Of a stretch of 64,000 nt of DNA, positions 43,415 through 51,879 are shown in pieces. The DNA is from an uncultured Parolsenella sp. (GTDB lineage Bacteria > Actinomycetota > Coriobacteriia > Coriobacteriales > Atopobiaceae), in NCBI GenBank assembly GCA_934668375.1, contig CAKUNF010000006.1:32086-96085 (forward strand), written 5' to 3'. Each line of letters opens with the position of its first letter. Within the stretch, counting starts at the first letter, position 1. The notes beneath the pieces are model-generated. The model was not told where the DNA came from and searched no databases. It was given only the letters and a program-made list of their open reading frames with translations. Both the position numbers and the translations under genes were made by a program.

Positions 43415-44260
43415 ATGGCAAAGGAAATCGAGCCCAAGGTTGGCCCCAACGGCAAGCAGGGCCTTACCAACCACGACCTGAACCAGCTCTGGCTGCGCTG
43501 GGCCTTCACCCACCTGTCCTCCATGAGCTACGAGAAGCTGCAGGCCCACGCCTTCGCCTGGTCCTATATCCCGTTCGCCAACAAGTACTACGCTGACGAC
43601 CCCGAGGCCAAGCGCCGCCTGCTCACCCGTCAGTCCGTGTTCTACAACACCGAGCCGCAGACCGGCACCATCGTCAACGGCATCGTTGCCTCCCTCGAGG
43701 AGAACATCGCGCTCGGCGGCGACGTGTCCGAGGACATGCCGAACAACGTCAAGACCGCCCTCATGGGCCCGCTTGCCGGCATCGGCGACTCCATCATCCA
43801 GGGCATCATCGTCCCGATCCTGCTCTCCATCGGCATGAGCCTCGCCTCCGGTGGCTCCCCGATCGGCCCGCTGTTCTACATCATTACGTGGGGCATCATC
43901 GGCCCGGCCATCTCCTTCTTCTGCTTCCGCATGGGCTACAAGCTCGGCGTTGGCGCGGTTGACATGATCGTCGGCGAGGCGGCGCGCCGTCTCACGGACG
44001 CCTTCAACGTGCTGGGCATCATGGTCATCGGCGCCCTCTCGGCCGGCAACATCGCCCTCACCACCACGCTCAACATCCCCATGGGCGGCGAGTTCAAGCC
44101 GCTGCAGGACACGCTCGATGGTGCCTTCCCCGGCATCCTGCCGCTCATCGCGGTCCTGCTCACCTGGTGGATGCTCAACAAGAAGCAGTACTCGCCCACG
44201 AAGGTCATCATCATCCTGTGCGTGGCCGTGTCCGTGCTCTGCGTGATCGGCGTCTTCTAA
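43415..44260 (+). CDS. PTS mannose-family EIID (membrane)
   Basis: The 281-residue protein has the EIID signature: LNQLWLRWAFTHLSSMSYEKLQAHAFAWSYIP, RLLTRQSVFYNTEPQTGTIVNGIVASLEE, then MGPLAGIGDSIIQGIIVPILLSIGMSLAS. EIID occurs only in the mannose family and assembles with EIIC. The C-terminus is hydrophobic. A strong terminator ends the four-gene operon about 50 nt downstream, before the second mannose-6-phosphate isomerase gene. Confidence 0.95.
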   Translation: MAKEIEPKVGPNGKQGLTNHDLNQLWLRWAFTHLSSMSYEKLQAHAFAWSYIPFANKYYADDPEAKRRLLTRQSVFYNTEPQTGTIVNGIVASLEENIALGGDVSEDMPNNVKTALMGPLAGIGDSIIQGIIVPILLSIGMSLASGGSPIGPLFYIITWGIIGPAISFFCFRMGYKLGVGAVDMIVGEAARRLTDAFNVLGIMVIGALSAGNIALTTTLNIPMGGEFKPLQDTLDGAFPGILPLIAVLLTWWMLNKKQYSPTKVIIILCVAVSVLCVIGVF

Positions 44261-44312
44261 GGGCTGAGAACCTGACCATCTGAGCGGGCCCTCCCACTCG
44301 TCCGCTCGCTAA

Positions 44313-44355
44313 CAGGCCCCGGGTTGCCCTTGCGGCGCCCGGGGCCTGCTCTTTT
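44313..44355 (+). terminator. Terminator of the mannose-type PTS operon
   Basis: CAGGCCCCGGG (44313-44323) pairs with CCCGGGGCCTG (44338-44348), then CTCTTTTC. Confidence 0.85.
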
Positions 44356-44380
44356 CTGAAGACCAACCGCGAGTATCGTC

Positions 44381-44413
44381 GGTGACAGTTTGACCCCGTC
44401 CCCAATTGTCACC
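44381..44413. repeat. Intergenic 33-nt repeat, copy 5
   Basis: GGTGACAGTTTGACCCC... with a CAATTGTCACC end. It lies between the PTS terminator and the second isomerase gene. Confidence 0.85.
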
Positions 44414-44444
44414 TCCCGCGCTCGCACACATCGAAGGGGGAATC

Positions 44445-45371
44445 ATGGCACTACTGCGCTTCAAGCCCATCCCTAAGAAGACCGTCTGGGGTGGCACGAC
44501 CGTCCGCGACTACTGGCACTACGACTGGATGCCCGACGGCGTGGGCCAGGCATGGGCATTCGCCGTTCAGGGGGACGAGTCCAACGTCTGCGTCTCCGGC
44601 GAGTTCGAGGGCAAGACCTTGGGCGAGCTCTGGAGCGGTCACCCCGAGCTTTTCGGTGACACGGACCGCCTGTTCCCGGTGATCGTCTCGCTGCTTGGCC
44701 CCGAGGATGACCTCTCCATTCAGGTGCATCCGGACAGCGAGCACGCCAAGCCCCTCGGGTTCCCCTATGGCAAGAACGAGTGCTGGTACTTCCTGGAGGC
44801 CGAGCCCGACGCCGCCATCGTCTTTGGCCACAACGCCAAGGACGAGGAAGACCTGCGAGGCTACATCAATGAGGGTCGCTGGGACGAGCTCATCGGCCAC
44901 CTGCCCGTGAAGCGCGACGACTTCGTCTACATTCCGTCGGGCCTGCTGCACGCGTGCTGCAAGGGAACCGTCGTCTATGAGATCCAGCAGTCCACGGACG
45001 TCACCTACCGCTTCTATGACTACGACCGCGTTCAGGCCGACGGCTCCCTGCGCGAGCTTCACCTCGAGCCGGCCATCGAGACGCTTCACTACGACAAGTC
45101 CGAGATGGTGAACTCGGCCAAGCCCGTCACGGTCGAGCTGCCGTGCATGACGCGCACCACGCTCGTCTCCAACGACTCGTTCACTGTCGAGAAGCTCGAG
45201 GTCACCGGCCCTGCCGAGCTTGAGGCTGGACCCTATGAGCTCGTGACCGTGGCCCGCGGCTCCGGCAAGGCCAACGGCGAGGACATCACGGTTGGAGACC
45301 AGTTCCTGCTGCCGCGCGGCGAGTCCCTCTCGCTCGACGGCAACGTGACCCTGTTCATGACGACCGCCTAG
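44445..45371 (+). CDS. Class I mannose-6-phosphate isomerase-type protein (copy 2)
   Basis: The 308-residue cupin enzyme is a diverged paralogue of the 39300 protein. FKPIPKKTVWGGTTVRDYW opens it, LSIQVHPDSEHAKPLGFPYGKNECWYFLEAEP carries the metal His and Glu residues, and VYIPSGLLHACCKGTVVYEIQQSTDVTYRFYDYDR is the second half of the active site. GLLHA replaces the usual GTxHA. Its place after the PTS and before an epimerase suggests it isomerises the imported sugar phosphate. The ATG at 44445 follows GAAGGGGGAATC. An earlier in-frame start at 44406 falls inside the repeat. Confidence 0.88.
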   Translation: MALLRFKPIPKKTVWGGTTVRDYWHYDWMPDGVGQAWAFAVQGDESNVCVSGEFEGKTLGELWSGHPELFGDTDRLFPVIVSLLGPEDDLSIQVHPDSEHAKPLGFPYGKNECWYFLEAEPDAAIVFGHNAKDEEDLRGYINEGRWDELIGHLPVKRDDFVYIPSGLLHACCKGTVVYEIQQSTDVTYRFYDYDRVQADGSLRELHLEPAIETLHYDKSEMVNSAKPVTVELPCMTRTTLVSNDSFTVEKLEVTGPAELEAGPYELVTVARGSGKANGEDITVGDQFLLPRGESLSLDGNVTLFMTTA

Positions 45372-45381
45372 GAGGCGTGCA

Positions 45382-46026
45382 ATGCTGCTGCTACCCTCAA
45401 TGATGTGCGCCGACTTCCTGCGCCTGGGCGAGGAGGTCGACGAGCTCGCCGCTGCCGGCTGCGACGGCTTCCACCTCGACGTCATGGACGGCCACTTTGT
45501 GCCCAACCTCGGCCTGGGAATCGGTGACGTGGAGGCCATCTGCCGCCGCTCGCCCGTCCCGTGCGACGTCCACCTCATGGCCACGCATGAGCCCACGACG
45601 ATCGACCTGCTCGTGAAGGCCGGCGTGCAAATCGTCTACGTGCACCAGGAGGCCGAGCCCACCATCAATTCCACGCTGCTGCAGATCGAGCGGCTGGGCG
45701 CCCACCCCGGCCTCGTCGTTGACCCCGGCGTCAACTTCGAGACGGTCGAGACGTCGCTGCCCGTCGTGGATTACGTGCTCGTCATGACGGTGAACCCGGG
45801 CTTCTCGGGTCAGAAGTACCTCGACTATGTGGACGAGAAGATCGAGCGCTTCGTGGCGGCCAAGGAGAAGTACGGCTACAAGGTCATCATCGACGGCGCC
45901 TGCTCGCCGCAGGTGATCGCCAAGGCCGCCGAGATGGGGGTCGACGGTGCCGTCCTTGGTACCAGCGCCGTGTTTGGTAAGGGTCGTCCGTATGCCGACA
46001 TCTTCAGGGAGCTGCGCGAGCTTTAG
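45382..46026 (+). CDS. Ribulose-phosphate 3-epimerase family protein
   Basis: The 214-residue TIM-barrel protein has the RPE/AlsE pattern: LLLPSMMCADFLRLGEEVDEL, then GFHLDVMDGHFVPNLGLG with the metal His and Asp, VHLMATHEPTTI, MTVNPGFSGQKYL and VIIDGACSPQVI. PSMMCADF and the catalytic Asp in IDGA are consistent with a zinc epimerase. AlsE (allulose-6-P 3-epimerase) is as likely as true RPE because the gene is in a sugar operon. It starts 10 nt after the isomerase stop, and a terminator follows. Confidence 0.88.
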   Translation: MLLLPSMMCADFLRLGEEVDELAAAGCDGFHLDVMDGHFVPNLGLGIGDVEAICRRSPVPCDVHLMATHEPTTIDLLVKAGVQIVYVHQEAEPTINSTLLQIERLGAHPGLVVDPGVNFETVETSLPVVDYVLVMTVNPGFSGQKYLDYVDEKIERFVAAKEKYGYKVIIDGACSPQVIAKAAEMGVDGAVLGTSAVFGKGRPYADIFRELREL

Positions 46027-46057
46027 GTAGAGGACACGACGACTACCTGCTAGTTAG

Positions 46058-46088
46058 GCCGTCGGCATTCGTGCCGGCGGCTCTTTTT
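46058..46088 (+). terminator. Terminator after the epimerase gene, UUCG tetraloop
   Basis: GCCGTCGGCA (46058-46067) and TGCCGGCGGC (46072-46081) flank a TTCG loop, then CTCTTTTT. It is a stable intrinsic terminator. Confidence 0.85.
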
Positions 46089-46196
46089 GTGGACATGACA
46101 CAGTGTGCGCAAAACCTAACAAAATTGATTAACATATGTACATCAAAGACTGACAAGACGCCCGTTCCCCCGCGGGCGCGCTCGATTGGATCCGCC

Positions 46197-46913
46197 ATGG
46201 CAACCCTCTACTCCTCAATCAAGGACGACCTGCTCGCAAAGATCAAGGACGGCACGTACAAGGAGGGCGACATCATTCCGCCCGAGGTCGAGCTGGCCAA
46301 GAGCTACGGTGTCTCTCGCCCCACAATCCGCCAGGCACTGCAGATACTTGCCAACGACGGCTACATCGAGAAGCGCAAGCGCCGCGGCACCATCGTCACG
46401 AAGCCCAAGGTCTCCCAGGGCCTCACGATGGGCGTGCGCAGCTTCGAGGAGGACATGAGCCGCGAGGGCCGCGTGGTCCGCAGCACCGTCATCATCTTCA
46501 AGCGCGAGAAGGCCAGCGAGGAGGTTGCCTCCAACCTCGAGCTCAAGCCGCGCGAGGAGGTCTACAAGCTCGTGCGTCTGCGCTATGTGGACGATAAGCC
46601 CAACGTGTTCGTGGAGAGCTACATCCCCGTTGGGCCCTATCCGCACTTTGAGAGCTACGACTTCACGACGCAGCGCATGTACGGTGCCATGACCGACGAG
46701 GGCCATCCCGTGACGCAGGCGCATCGTCGCCTCGACGTCATCAAGGCCGATTCCGCCACCGCGGCGCTCCTCGACGTTGAGGTGGGCGACCCGCTGTTCC
46801 TGTTCCACACGGTTGGCCGCGAGGCGAACGGGCGAGCCGTGGAGTACTCCGTGGCCACCTACCGCGGCGAGAACAACACGTTCGAGTTCAACGTGAGCCG
46901 CGAGGAGGCCTAG
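46197..46913 (+). CDS. GntR-family regulator with UTRA domain
   Basis: The 238-residue protein has the GntR winged helix at ~1-70 (IKDDLLAKIKDGTYKEGDIIPPEVELAKSYGVSRPTIRQALQILANDGYIEKRKRRGTIV) and a UTRA effector domain (~90-238). VYKLVRLRYVDDKPNVFVESYIP and LFLFHTVGREANGRAVEYSVATYRGENNTFEF are typical. UTRA regulators sense phosphorylated sugars, so it is the probable regulator of the PTS/deoC genes. The ATG at 46197 has only a weak site (GGATCC); a longer frame to 46071 overlaps the terminator. An ACATATGT palindrome lies 58 nt upstream. Confidence 0.9.
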   Translation: MATLYSSIKDDLLAKIKDGTYKEGDIIPPEVELAKSYGVSRPTIRQALQILANDGYIEKRKRRGTIVTKPKVSQGLTMGVRSFEEDMSREGRVVRSTVIIFKREKASEEVASNLELKPREEVYKLVRLRYVDDKPNVFVESYIPVGPYPHFESYDFTTQRMYGAMTDEGHPVTQAHRRLDVIKADSATAALLDVEVGDPLFLFHTVGREANGRAVEYSVATYRGENNTFEFNVSREEA

Positions 46914-46921
46914 CCCCGGAC

Positions 46922-46954
46922 GGTGACACTTGGGGACGGGGTCAAACTGTCACC
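46922..46954. repeat. Intergenic 33-nt repeat, copy 6 (inverted)
   Basis: GGTGACACTTGGGGACGGGG with a CAAACTGTCACC end, in the orientation opposite to copies 4 and 5. It lies 8 nt after the GntR stop, between convergent genes. Confidence 0.85.
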
Positions 46955-47042
46955 ACCCGCCCCAATCAAGAGACGAGCGCCCGCCGGACTTTGGTTATCC
47001 GGCGGGCGCTTCTCAAGAGGGTGCGTCTTGGCGAGGTGGACC

Positions 47043-47771
47043 CTACAGCTCGATCGAGTCCACGCCCTGCTCGGCGAAGCGGCGCTTGAGCTCCTCGATG
47101 ATGGGGATGCCGGCCGAGCAGCCGATGCGCGTGGCACCCGCGCGCACCATGTCGAGGAACGTGTCGGCATCGCGGATGCCGCCAGAGGCCTTCACCTGCA
47201 CGGCATCGCCCACGGTGGCCTTCATGAGCTTGACGTCCTCCACGGTGGCGCCGCCCGTGGAGCAGCCCGTGGACGTCTTGACGAACGTGGGCTTCACGCG
47301 CGTGGCGATCTCGCAGATCTTGACCTTCTCCTCGTCCGTGAGTAGGCAGGTCTCGAGAATGACCTTACAGGGGATGGGCAGGCCCGTGGCCTCGCGCGCC
47401 TCCTGGCAGACGGCGACGATCTGGGCCATCTCGTCCTCGACGTAGTCCCAGTTGCCGGCCTTGACCTGGGTGAGGTTCACCACGTAGTCGATCTCGTTGG
47501 CTCCGTTAGCAAGGGCGTCCTTGGTCTCGAACACCTTAGCGGCGATGGAGGTCTGGCCCAGCGGGAAGCTGATGGCGGCGCCGGTATCGATGTCGGTGCC
47601 GGCAAGGCGCTCGGAGCAGAACTTCACGGGCACCTGGTTGATGGCGACCATCTTGAAGTGGTACTCCTTGGCCTCGTCGCAGAGCTTGGCGAGGTCCTCC
47701 TCGGTGGCGTCGGCGTGGATGTTCGTGTGGTCGATGAGTCTCGCGAGGTCATCGATGGTCCAGCGTGCCAT
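47043..47771 (-). CDS. deoC: Deoxyribose-phosphate aldolase family protein (copy 2)
   Basis: The 242-residue paralogue of the 40325 gene has the same length and the catalytic motifs [21 protein letters not shown] and VKASGGIR. A Cys replaces Phe next to the second Lys motif. The final ~45 residues, [13 protein letters not shown] to DSIEL, are almost identical, and the DNA there is nearly identical for over 100 bp, which suggests recent duplication or gene conversion. The ATG at 47771 follows GAAAGGAACC. It is transcribed toward the GntR gene. Confidence 0.88.
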   Translation of the reverse strand: MARWTIDDLARLIDHTNIHADATEEDLAKLCDEAKEYHFKMVAINQVPVKFCSERLAGTDIDTGAAISFPLGQTSIAAKVFETKDALANGANEIDYVVNLTQVKAGNWDYVEDEMAQIVAVCQEAREATGLPIPCKVILETCLLTDEEKVKICEIATRVKPTFVKTSTGCSTGGATVEDVKLMKATVGDAVQVKASGGIRDADTFLDMVRAGATRIGCSAGIPIIEELKRRFAEQGVDSIEL

Positions 47772-48126
47772 GTTGGTTCCTTTCTCCATAGAGCGATGCG
47801 CCGGAAGCGGCACCGCTCATCTTGTTTAGTTAATATGTCATAACAAAACGCACTCTAACACAATATGTTGTCCGTGAACGGTCGTTAAGAGGCTTCTAAC
47901 GTAATAAATGTCACGAGTCAGATTCACGGTTTGCTCGATATGAGCTTACAAAAACATGATATTACGAGAATGTCCCAATACACGCGGCTCCGCCGTGCGC
48001 CACCCCTTGCTGGGTATACTCATCCCTACATGCGATTCTGCGTGTGGCCGGCAGTCCGCCGGCAGCCAGGCCGGGGCTCGCCGGCCGCCCTCCGGCGCAT
48101 GCCGGTATCCCCTGAGCGAGGAGAAC
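47772..48126. other. 355-nt divergent intergenic region, deoC copy 2 / CorC-like unit
   Basis: The left part is AT-rich and holds AATATGT twice (47832 and 47862), including GTTAATATGTCATAAC, an imperfect palindrome. The right part is GC-rich with overlapping CCGG dyads (48040-48106) and a TATACT -10-like box at 48015-48020 for the rightward unit. Confidence 0.45.
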
Positions 48127-48273
48127 ATGAACGCCAAGAACGACACCGGAGACTGTCACAGTAGGTGCCCGGAGACCGGCCGCATGTCGGCTCGTCTTGA
48201 ACCCCAGCAACCCGCCCACGCCATCAGCCCGTGTGGCCGCGTGACGTGCAAGGGGGTGTCGTCATGGGAGTAG
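48127..48273 (+). CDS. Possible small leader ORF overlapping the CorC-like gene
   Basis: A 48-residue ORF starts after GAGGAG (3-nt spacing) and ends 10 nt inside the downstream gene (ATGGGAGTAG), an arrangement typical of translational coupling. It has four Cys (DCHSRC, SPCG, VTCKG) and several His, so metal binding is imaginable. It is not a known family. It may be a regulatory leader peptide or only an open frame in GC-rich DNA. Confidence 0.35.
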   Translation: MNAKNDTGDCHSRCPETGRMSARLEPQQPAHAISPCGRVTCKGVSSWE

Positions 48274-49580
48274 CGCTCAGCATCATCCTCACGCTGGTCC
48301 TCACCATCGCCAACGGGTACTTCTCGATGTCGGAGTCCGCGCTCGTCGCGGCAAAGCGAGCCGTTCTCGAGCATGACGCCGACGAGGGTGACAAGCGCGC
48401 AAAGGTCGCGCTCGAGCTCTCCGGCGACTCCGGCCAGTTTCTCGCCGCCATCCAGGTGGCCATCACGCTCGTGGGCTTCTTCTCGGCCATGGTGGCCTCC
48501 ACTACGCTGTCGGACCCGCTTGCCGAGTGGCTCATTTCGCTGGGCGCGCCGGCCGGCATCTGCACCGCGGTGGCCCCCATCGCGATCACGATCGTCGTCT
48601 CCTACGTCTCAATCGTGGCGGGCGAGCTCGTTCCCAAGCGCATCGCCCTGGCAAACGCCGAGTCCGTGGCAAAGTCCGTCTCGCCGTTCCTGCGCGGCTT
48701 CTCGCGAGCGGTTGCCCCGCTCGTGTGGCTCACGTCCAAGTCTGCCGACGGCCTGAGCCGTCTGCTTGGCATCAAGTCCGCCGATGACCGCCAGGAGGTC
48801 TCCGAGGAGGAGATCCGTTACATGGTGACGGACGCCGACGAGCTCTCCGACAAGGAGAAGTCGATGATCCACGAGATCTTCGACCTGGGAGACGCCATCG
48901 CCCGCGAGGTCATGGTGCCGCGCGTTGACCTCACGGCCGTGGAGGACACCGAGACCCTCGGGAACGTCCTTGCGCTCATGCGCCGCACGGGCTACTCGCG
49001 CATCCCGGTGTTCCACGAGGACATCGACCGCATCGTGGGCGTGGCCCACATCAAGGACCTCCTCGGCCCCATCGTCGACGATGACGCGGCGGACCGCCCC
49101 GTGCGCGACTTCGTGCGCGATCCGGTCTTTGTGCCCGACACCAAGGACATCATCCCGCTGCTGTCCGAGATGCAGCAGCGCCATGACCAGATGGCCATCG
49201 TCGTGGACGAGTACGGCGGCACCGCCGGCGTCATCACGATCGAGGACATCGTCGAGGAGGTCGTGGGAGAGATCGAGGACGAGTTCGACCCCGACAACAA
49301 GTACCTCACGCGCCTGTCCGAGCGCGAGTGGCTCGTGGACGGCCGCTTCTCCATCGATGACGCTCGTGACCTGGGCTGGCCCATCGAGGATTCCGAGGAG
49401 TACGAGACGGTCGCCGGCTTCATTTTCGAGCTTGCGGACTCGGTGCCGAGCCCGGGTGACGCCTTCGAGGTCGAGGGCTATACGTTCCGCGTCCAGTCCA
49501 TGCGCGGCCGCCGCATCGCCCTGCTGCGCGTCACTGCGCCCGAGCCCCCTGTCGAGCAACGGGATGGCGAGGACGAGTAG
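48264..49580 (+). CDS. CorC/HlyC-type CNNM and CBS domain membrane protein
   Basis: The 438-residue protein has the CNNM membrane domain (~1-190; ANGYFSMSESALVAAKR is characteristic), a CBS pair (~205-330; VMVPRVDLTAVEDTETLGNVL, GYSRIPVFHEDIDRIVGVAHIKDLL), and a C-terminal CorC_HlyC domain (~345-430). Such proteins are linked to Mg2+/Co2+ efflux or sensing (CorC, YhdP, MpfA); annotation as hemolysin is historical. The AGGGGGTGTC site and the short upstream ORF lead into the ATG. With the MgtE-like and Nramp-like genes ~6 kb away it may be part of Mg2+ homeostasis. Confidence 0.9.
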   Translation: MGVALSIILTLVLTIANGYFSMSESALVAAKRAVLEHDADEGDKRAKVALELSGDSGQFLAAIQVAITLVGFFSAMVASTTLSDPLAEWLISLGAPAGICTAVAPIAITIVVSYVSIVAGELVPKRIALANAESVAKSVSPFLRGFSRAVAPLVWLTSKSADGLSRLLGIKSADDRQEVSEEEIRYMVTDADELSDKEKSMIHEIFDLGDAIAREVMVPRVDLTAVEDTETLGNVLALMRRTGYSRIPVFHEDIDRIVGVAHIKDLLGPIVDDDAADRPVRDFVRDPVFVPDTKDIIPLLSEMQQRHDQMAIVVDEYGGTAGVITIEDIVEEVVGEIEDEFDPDNKYLTRLSEREWLVDGRFSIDDARDLGWPIEDSEEYETVAGFIFELADSVPSPGDAFEVEGYTFRVQSMRGRRIALLRVTAPEPPVEQRDGEDE

Positions 49581-49700
49581 CGCCGACCCCCTCCGGCCGC
49601 GCCCGGGGCAAGAATTCGGCTACCATTTGAGGCGGGTGCGCACGTACCCGCCGTGTCGCACGCCTGCCCGTGCGGCCCACACAACCACAAGGGAGCAAGC

Positions 49701-50318
49701 ATGGCTCAGCTCATCGACATTCGCCGCGTTGCCGTGGCGCCCAAGCACTTCACCGCCCGCGTCACGATCGCGAACGGCGGGCCGCTCATGACCGACGAGG
49801 ACCTCGTTGGCACGACGCACGTCTACAACCTGCTGCCGCAGATCACCGAGCACGCCTGCCTGGGCGATGACGGCGAGACGTTCCGCGACGTCATGGGCTC
49901 CACGGAGGTGGCGCACCTGCTCGAGCACGTGACGATCGAGCTCATGGCCCGCACGGGCCTGGGCGGCGACGTCTCCTGCGGCCGCACGTGGGAGGTCACG
50001 GGCGAGCCGCGCACCTACGACGTGCAGCTGGCCTGTCCAGACGACGTCCTCGTGGCCTCGGCCCTCTCGAGCGCGGCCTGGATCCTCCAGTGGGCCTACT
50101 CCGGCGGCGCCGACCCCAAGCCAGACGTCGAGGCCATCGTCTCTGGCATCCGCGAGCTTGTCGAGAATGCCGAGCAGATTGCCGAGCGTGAGGCTGCCGA
50201 GGACGCCGCCGCGGCCGAGGCAGACGGGCAGGGCGCAGGCGACGAGGCCGGCGCCGCCGCCGATGACCAGGTTGACGAGCCGCAGGCGGATGCCGTTCCC
50301 GGAGAGGATGAGGCATAG
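49701..50318 (+). CDS. Stand-alone protein resembling the N-terminal domain of cyanophycin synthetase
   Basis: The 205-residue protein has a ~140-residue globular part with HLLEHVTIELMARTG (~75-89), which resembles the HVxEHVALELQ motif of the cyanophycin synthetase N-domain. The segment with DVQLACPDDVLVASALSSAAWILQWAYSG is also like that domain. The C-terminal ~50 residues are Glu/Ala/Asp-rich and disordered. No ATP-grasp or Mur-ligase domain is attached or nearby, so it cannot make cyanophycin alone. The function is unknown. The ATG at 49701 follows AAGGGAGCAAGC. The similarity is by eye and moderate. Confidence 0.55.
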   Translation: MAQLIDIRRVAVAPKHFTARVTIANGGPLMTDEDLVGTTHVYNLLPQITEHACLGDDGETFRDVMGSTEVAHLLEHVTIELMARTGLGGDVSCGRTWEVTGEPRTYDVQLACPDDVLVASALSSAAWILQWAYSGGADPKPDVEAIVSGIRELVENAEQIAEREAAEDAAAAEADGQGAGDEAGAAADDQVDEPQADAVPGEDEA

Positions 50319-50399
50319 CCCCTCGGCTGGGTATAATCGCCAACAACGAACGACCGACAACGAGCGCTCACATTCACGTGGGCGCCAAAGGAGGCAGCT

Positions 50400-50834
50400 A
50401 TGAGCAAGGGTGCAGCTGGATTTGTTCTGGGAAGCGTCTTTGGTGCGGCCGTGGGCGCCGTCGCCGGCATCTTGCTGGCCCCCCGCTCCGGTGCTGAGAG
50501 CCGCGCCATGGCCGCCGATGCCATGAACGACGCCTGGGACGCCGCGGCGGACGCCTACGAGAAGGGCGGCAACGTCGTCAACGACCGCATCAGCGGCCTT
50601 CGTCCCACGGTTGACGCCACGACTGACGAGCTGCGCGCCAAGATCGACCTCGCTCGCGAGCGCATGGACCAGCTCCGCAGCACGCTGTCCGACAACGTGG
50701 CTGCCGCCGCAGACACGGTGACGAACACCGCCACCGCCGTGGCCGACAAGGTTGGCGCCGCCGTTCCTCAGGCGCCGGCCACCGAGGCCGTTGACGTCCA
50801 CGTAGAGGAGAGCTCCGAGGACGCCGAGGCATAG
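50400..50834 (+). CDS. YtxH-domain protein
   Basis: The 144-residue protein opens with GFVLGSVFGAAVGAVAGILLAPRSGAESR, a close match to the YtxH motif (GxxxGxxxGxxxGxLLAPxSGxExR) with a single glycine-zipper membrane segment. The rest is helical and Ala/Asp-rich with apolipoprotein-like heptads (DELRAKIDLARERMDQLRSTL). YtxH proteins are stress-associated and membrane-anchored; the molecular role is unclear. AAAGGAGGCAGCT precedes the ATG, and TATAAT lies at 50332-50337. A terminator follows the stop. Confidence 0.85.
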   Translation: MSKGAAGFVLGSVFGAAVGAVAGILLAPRSGAESRAMAADAMNDAWDAAADAYEKGGNVVNDRISGLRPTVDATTDELRAKIDLARERMDQLRSTLSDNVAAAADTVTNTATAVADKVGAAVPQAPATEAVDVHVEESSEDAEA

Positions 50835-50855
50835 CCTCTCGCAAGCGATTGGATG

Positions 50856-50893
50856 CGGGGCGTCGCGGGAGACCGCCGGCGCCCCGTCTTTTT
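50856..50893 (+). terminator. Terminator after the YtxH gene
   Basis: CGGGGCG (50856-50862) pairs with CGCCCCG (50880-50886), followed by TCTTTTTG. Confidence 0.65.
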
Positions 50894-50907
50894 GAGATGG
50901 GTAAGCA

Positions 50908-51810
50908 ATGGCAAAGCAGATGATGGGCCAGCTTGTTCGCAAGAGGGTCTTTGTGCCGGGAAAGGCCTCGCGCAAGCAGGCCAAGGCGGGGGAGCAGCCG
51001 GAACCCAAGCGCTACGGCAAGGTCCATAACCTCGTGTTCTCGCCGGACAGCAAGCGCGTCGTGGGCATCATGGTCCATCGCCCGGACGTTGCGGGCATGG
51101 TGAAGCAGGACGATCGCTTTGTCCCGCTTGACTGTATCGAGTTCCATGAGGGTGGCCTTCTCTGCGCGGGTACCAAGGAGTCCTTTGACGAGGAGGCCTG
51201 CAAGCGCCTTGGCCTCAACCTGGACGCCTGCATCATTTGGGAGGGCGCGGACGTCCTCTGCGAGTCCGGGAAGTTCCTCGGCTATGTCATGGACGCGAGC
51301 TTTGACGTGGCGACGGGCGAGGTCGACTGCTTCTGCGCCAACGAGGGAAACACCGCCAGCGGGCTCGTGGGCTACTTCGAGATTCCCTGCGCGTGGGTCG
51401 TGCGCTACGACAAGGGCCGCATGATTGTGCGCAACCAGGCGGCAGACCTTGAGCTTTCCGGCGGCCTGGCTGCCAAGGCGGGCGAGGGCTACGCTCACGC
51501 GAAGGACGGTGCCAAGAAGGCGACGGCCAAGTTCGATGACGCCGCGGCCAAGGCTGTCGACAAGGGAGCCCACGGGCTCGGGCGCATGATCGGCAAGGCC
51601 AAGACCAAGGTCCAGGAGGCCAAGCAGAGCTACGACGAGGCAGCCGGCACCGAATCTGCGAAGGCTCCTTCTGCCGGAAACGGGGTGGCGACTTCCTCGG
51701 CGTCCGCAGATAATGGAGCAAAGGTCGCGCGCGCGGTTGGAGAGCAGCTCGGCAAGACAAAGGGCATGTTCTCCGGCTTCATGCGCGAGTTCAAGGAAGC
51801 CAGCAAGTAG
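50908..51810 (+). CDS. PRC-barrel domain protein
   Basis: The 300-residue soluble protein has a PRC-barrel-like half (YGKVHNLVFSPDSKRVVGIMVHRPD) and a second one (GKFLGYVMDASFDVATGEVDCF), as in proteins of RNA processing or membrane-associated regulation. The C-terminal ~120 residues are Ala/Lys-rich helices (HAKDGAKKATAKFDDAAAKAVDKGAHG), reminiscent of the preceding YtxH protein. The ATG follows GAGATGGGTAAGCA. No catalytic motif is visible. It is probably a structural or adaptor protein; co-transcription with the deacetylase is possible. Confidence 0.75.
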   Translation: MAKQMMGQLVRKRVFVPGKASRKQAKAGEQPEPKRYGKVHNLVFSPDSKRVVGIMVHRPDVAGMVKQDDRFVPLDCIEFHEGGLLCAGTKESFDEEACKRLGLNLDACIIWEGADVLCESGKFLGYVMDASFDVATGEVDCFCANEGNTASGLVGYFEIPCAWVVRYDKGRMIVRNQAADLELSGGLAAKAGEGYAHAKDGAKKATAKFDDAAAKAVDKGAHGLGRMIGKAKTKVQEAKQSYDEAAGTESAKAPSAGNGVATSSASADNGAKVARAVGEQLGKTKGMFSGFMREFKEASK

Positions 51811-51879
51811 CGGGCTCTCGAGTGGGGCAGCCGTCCGTGCCGCACCACAGGGCCTGCGGCTTTTGGGCAAGAGAAGCGG

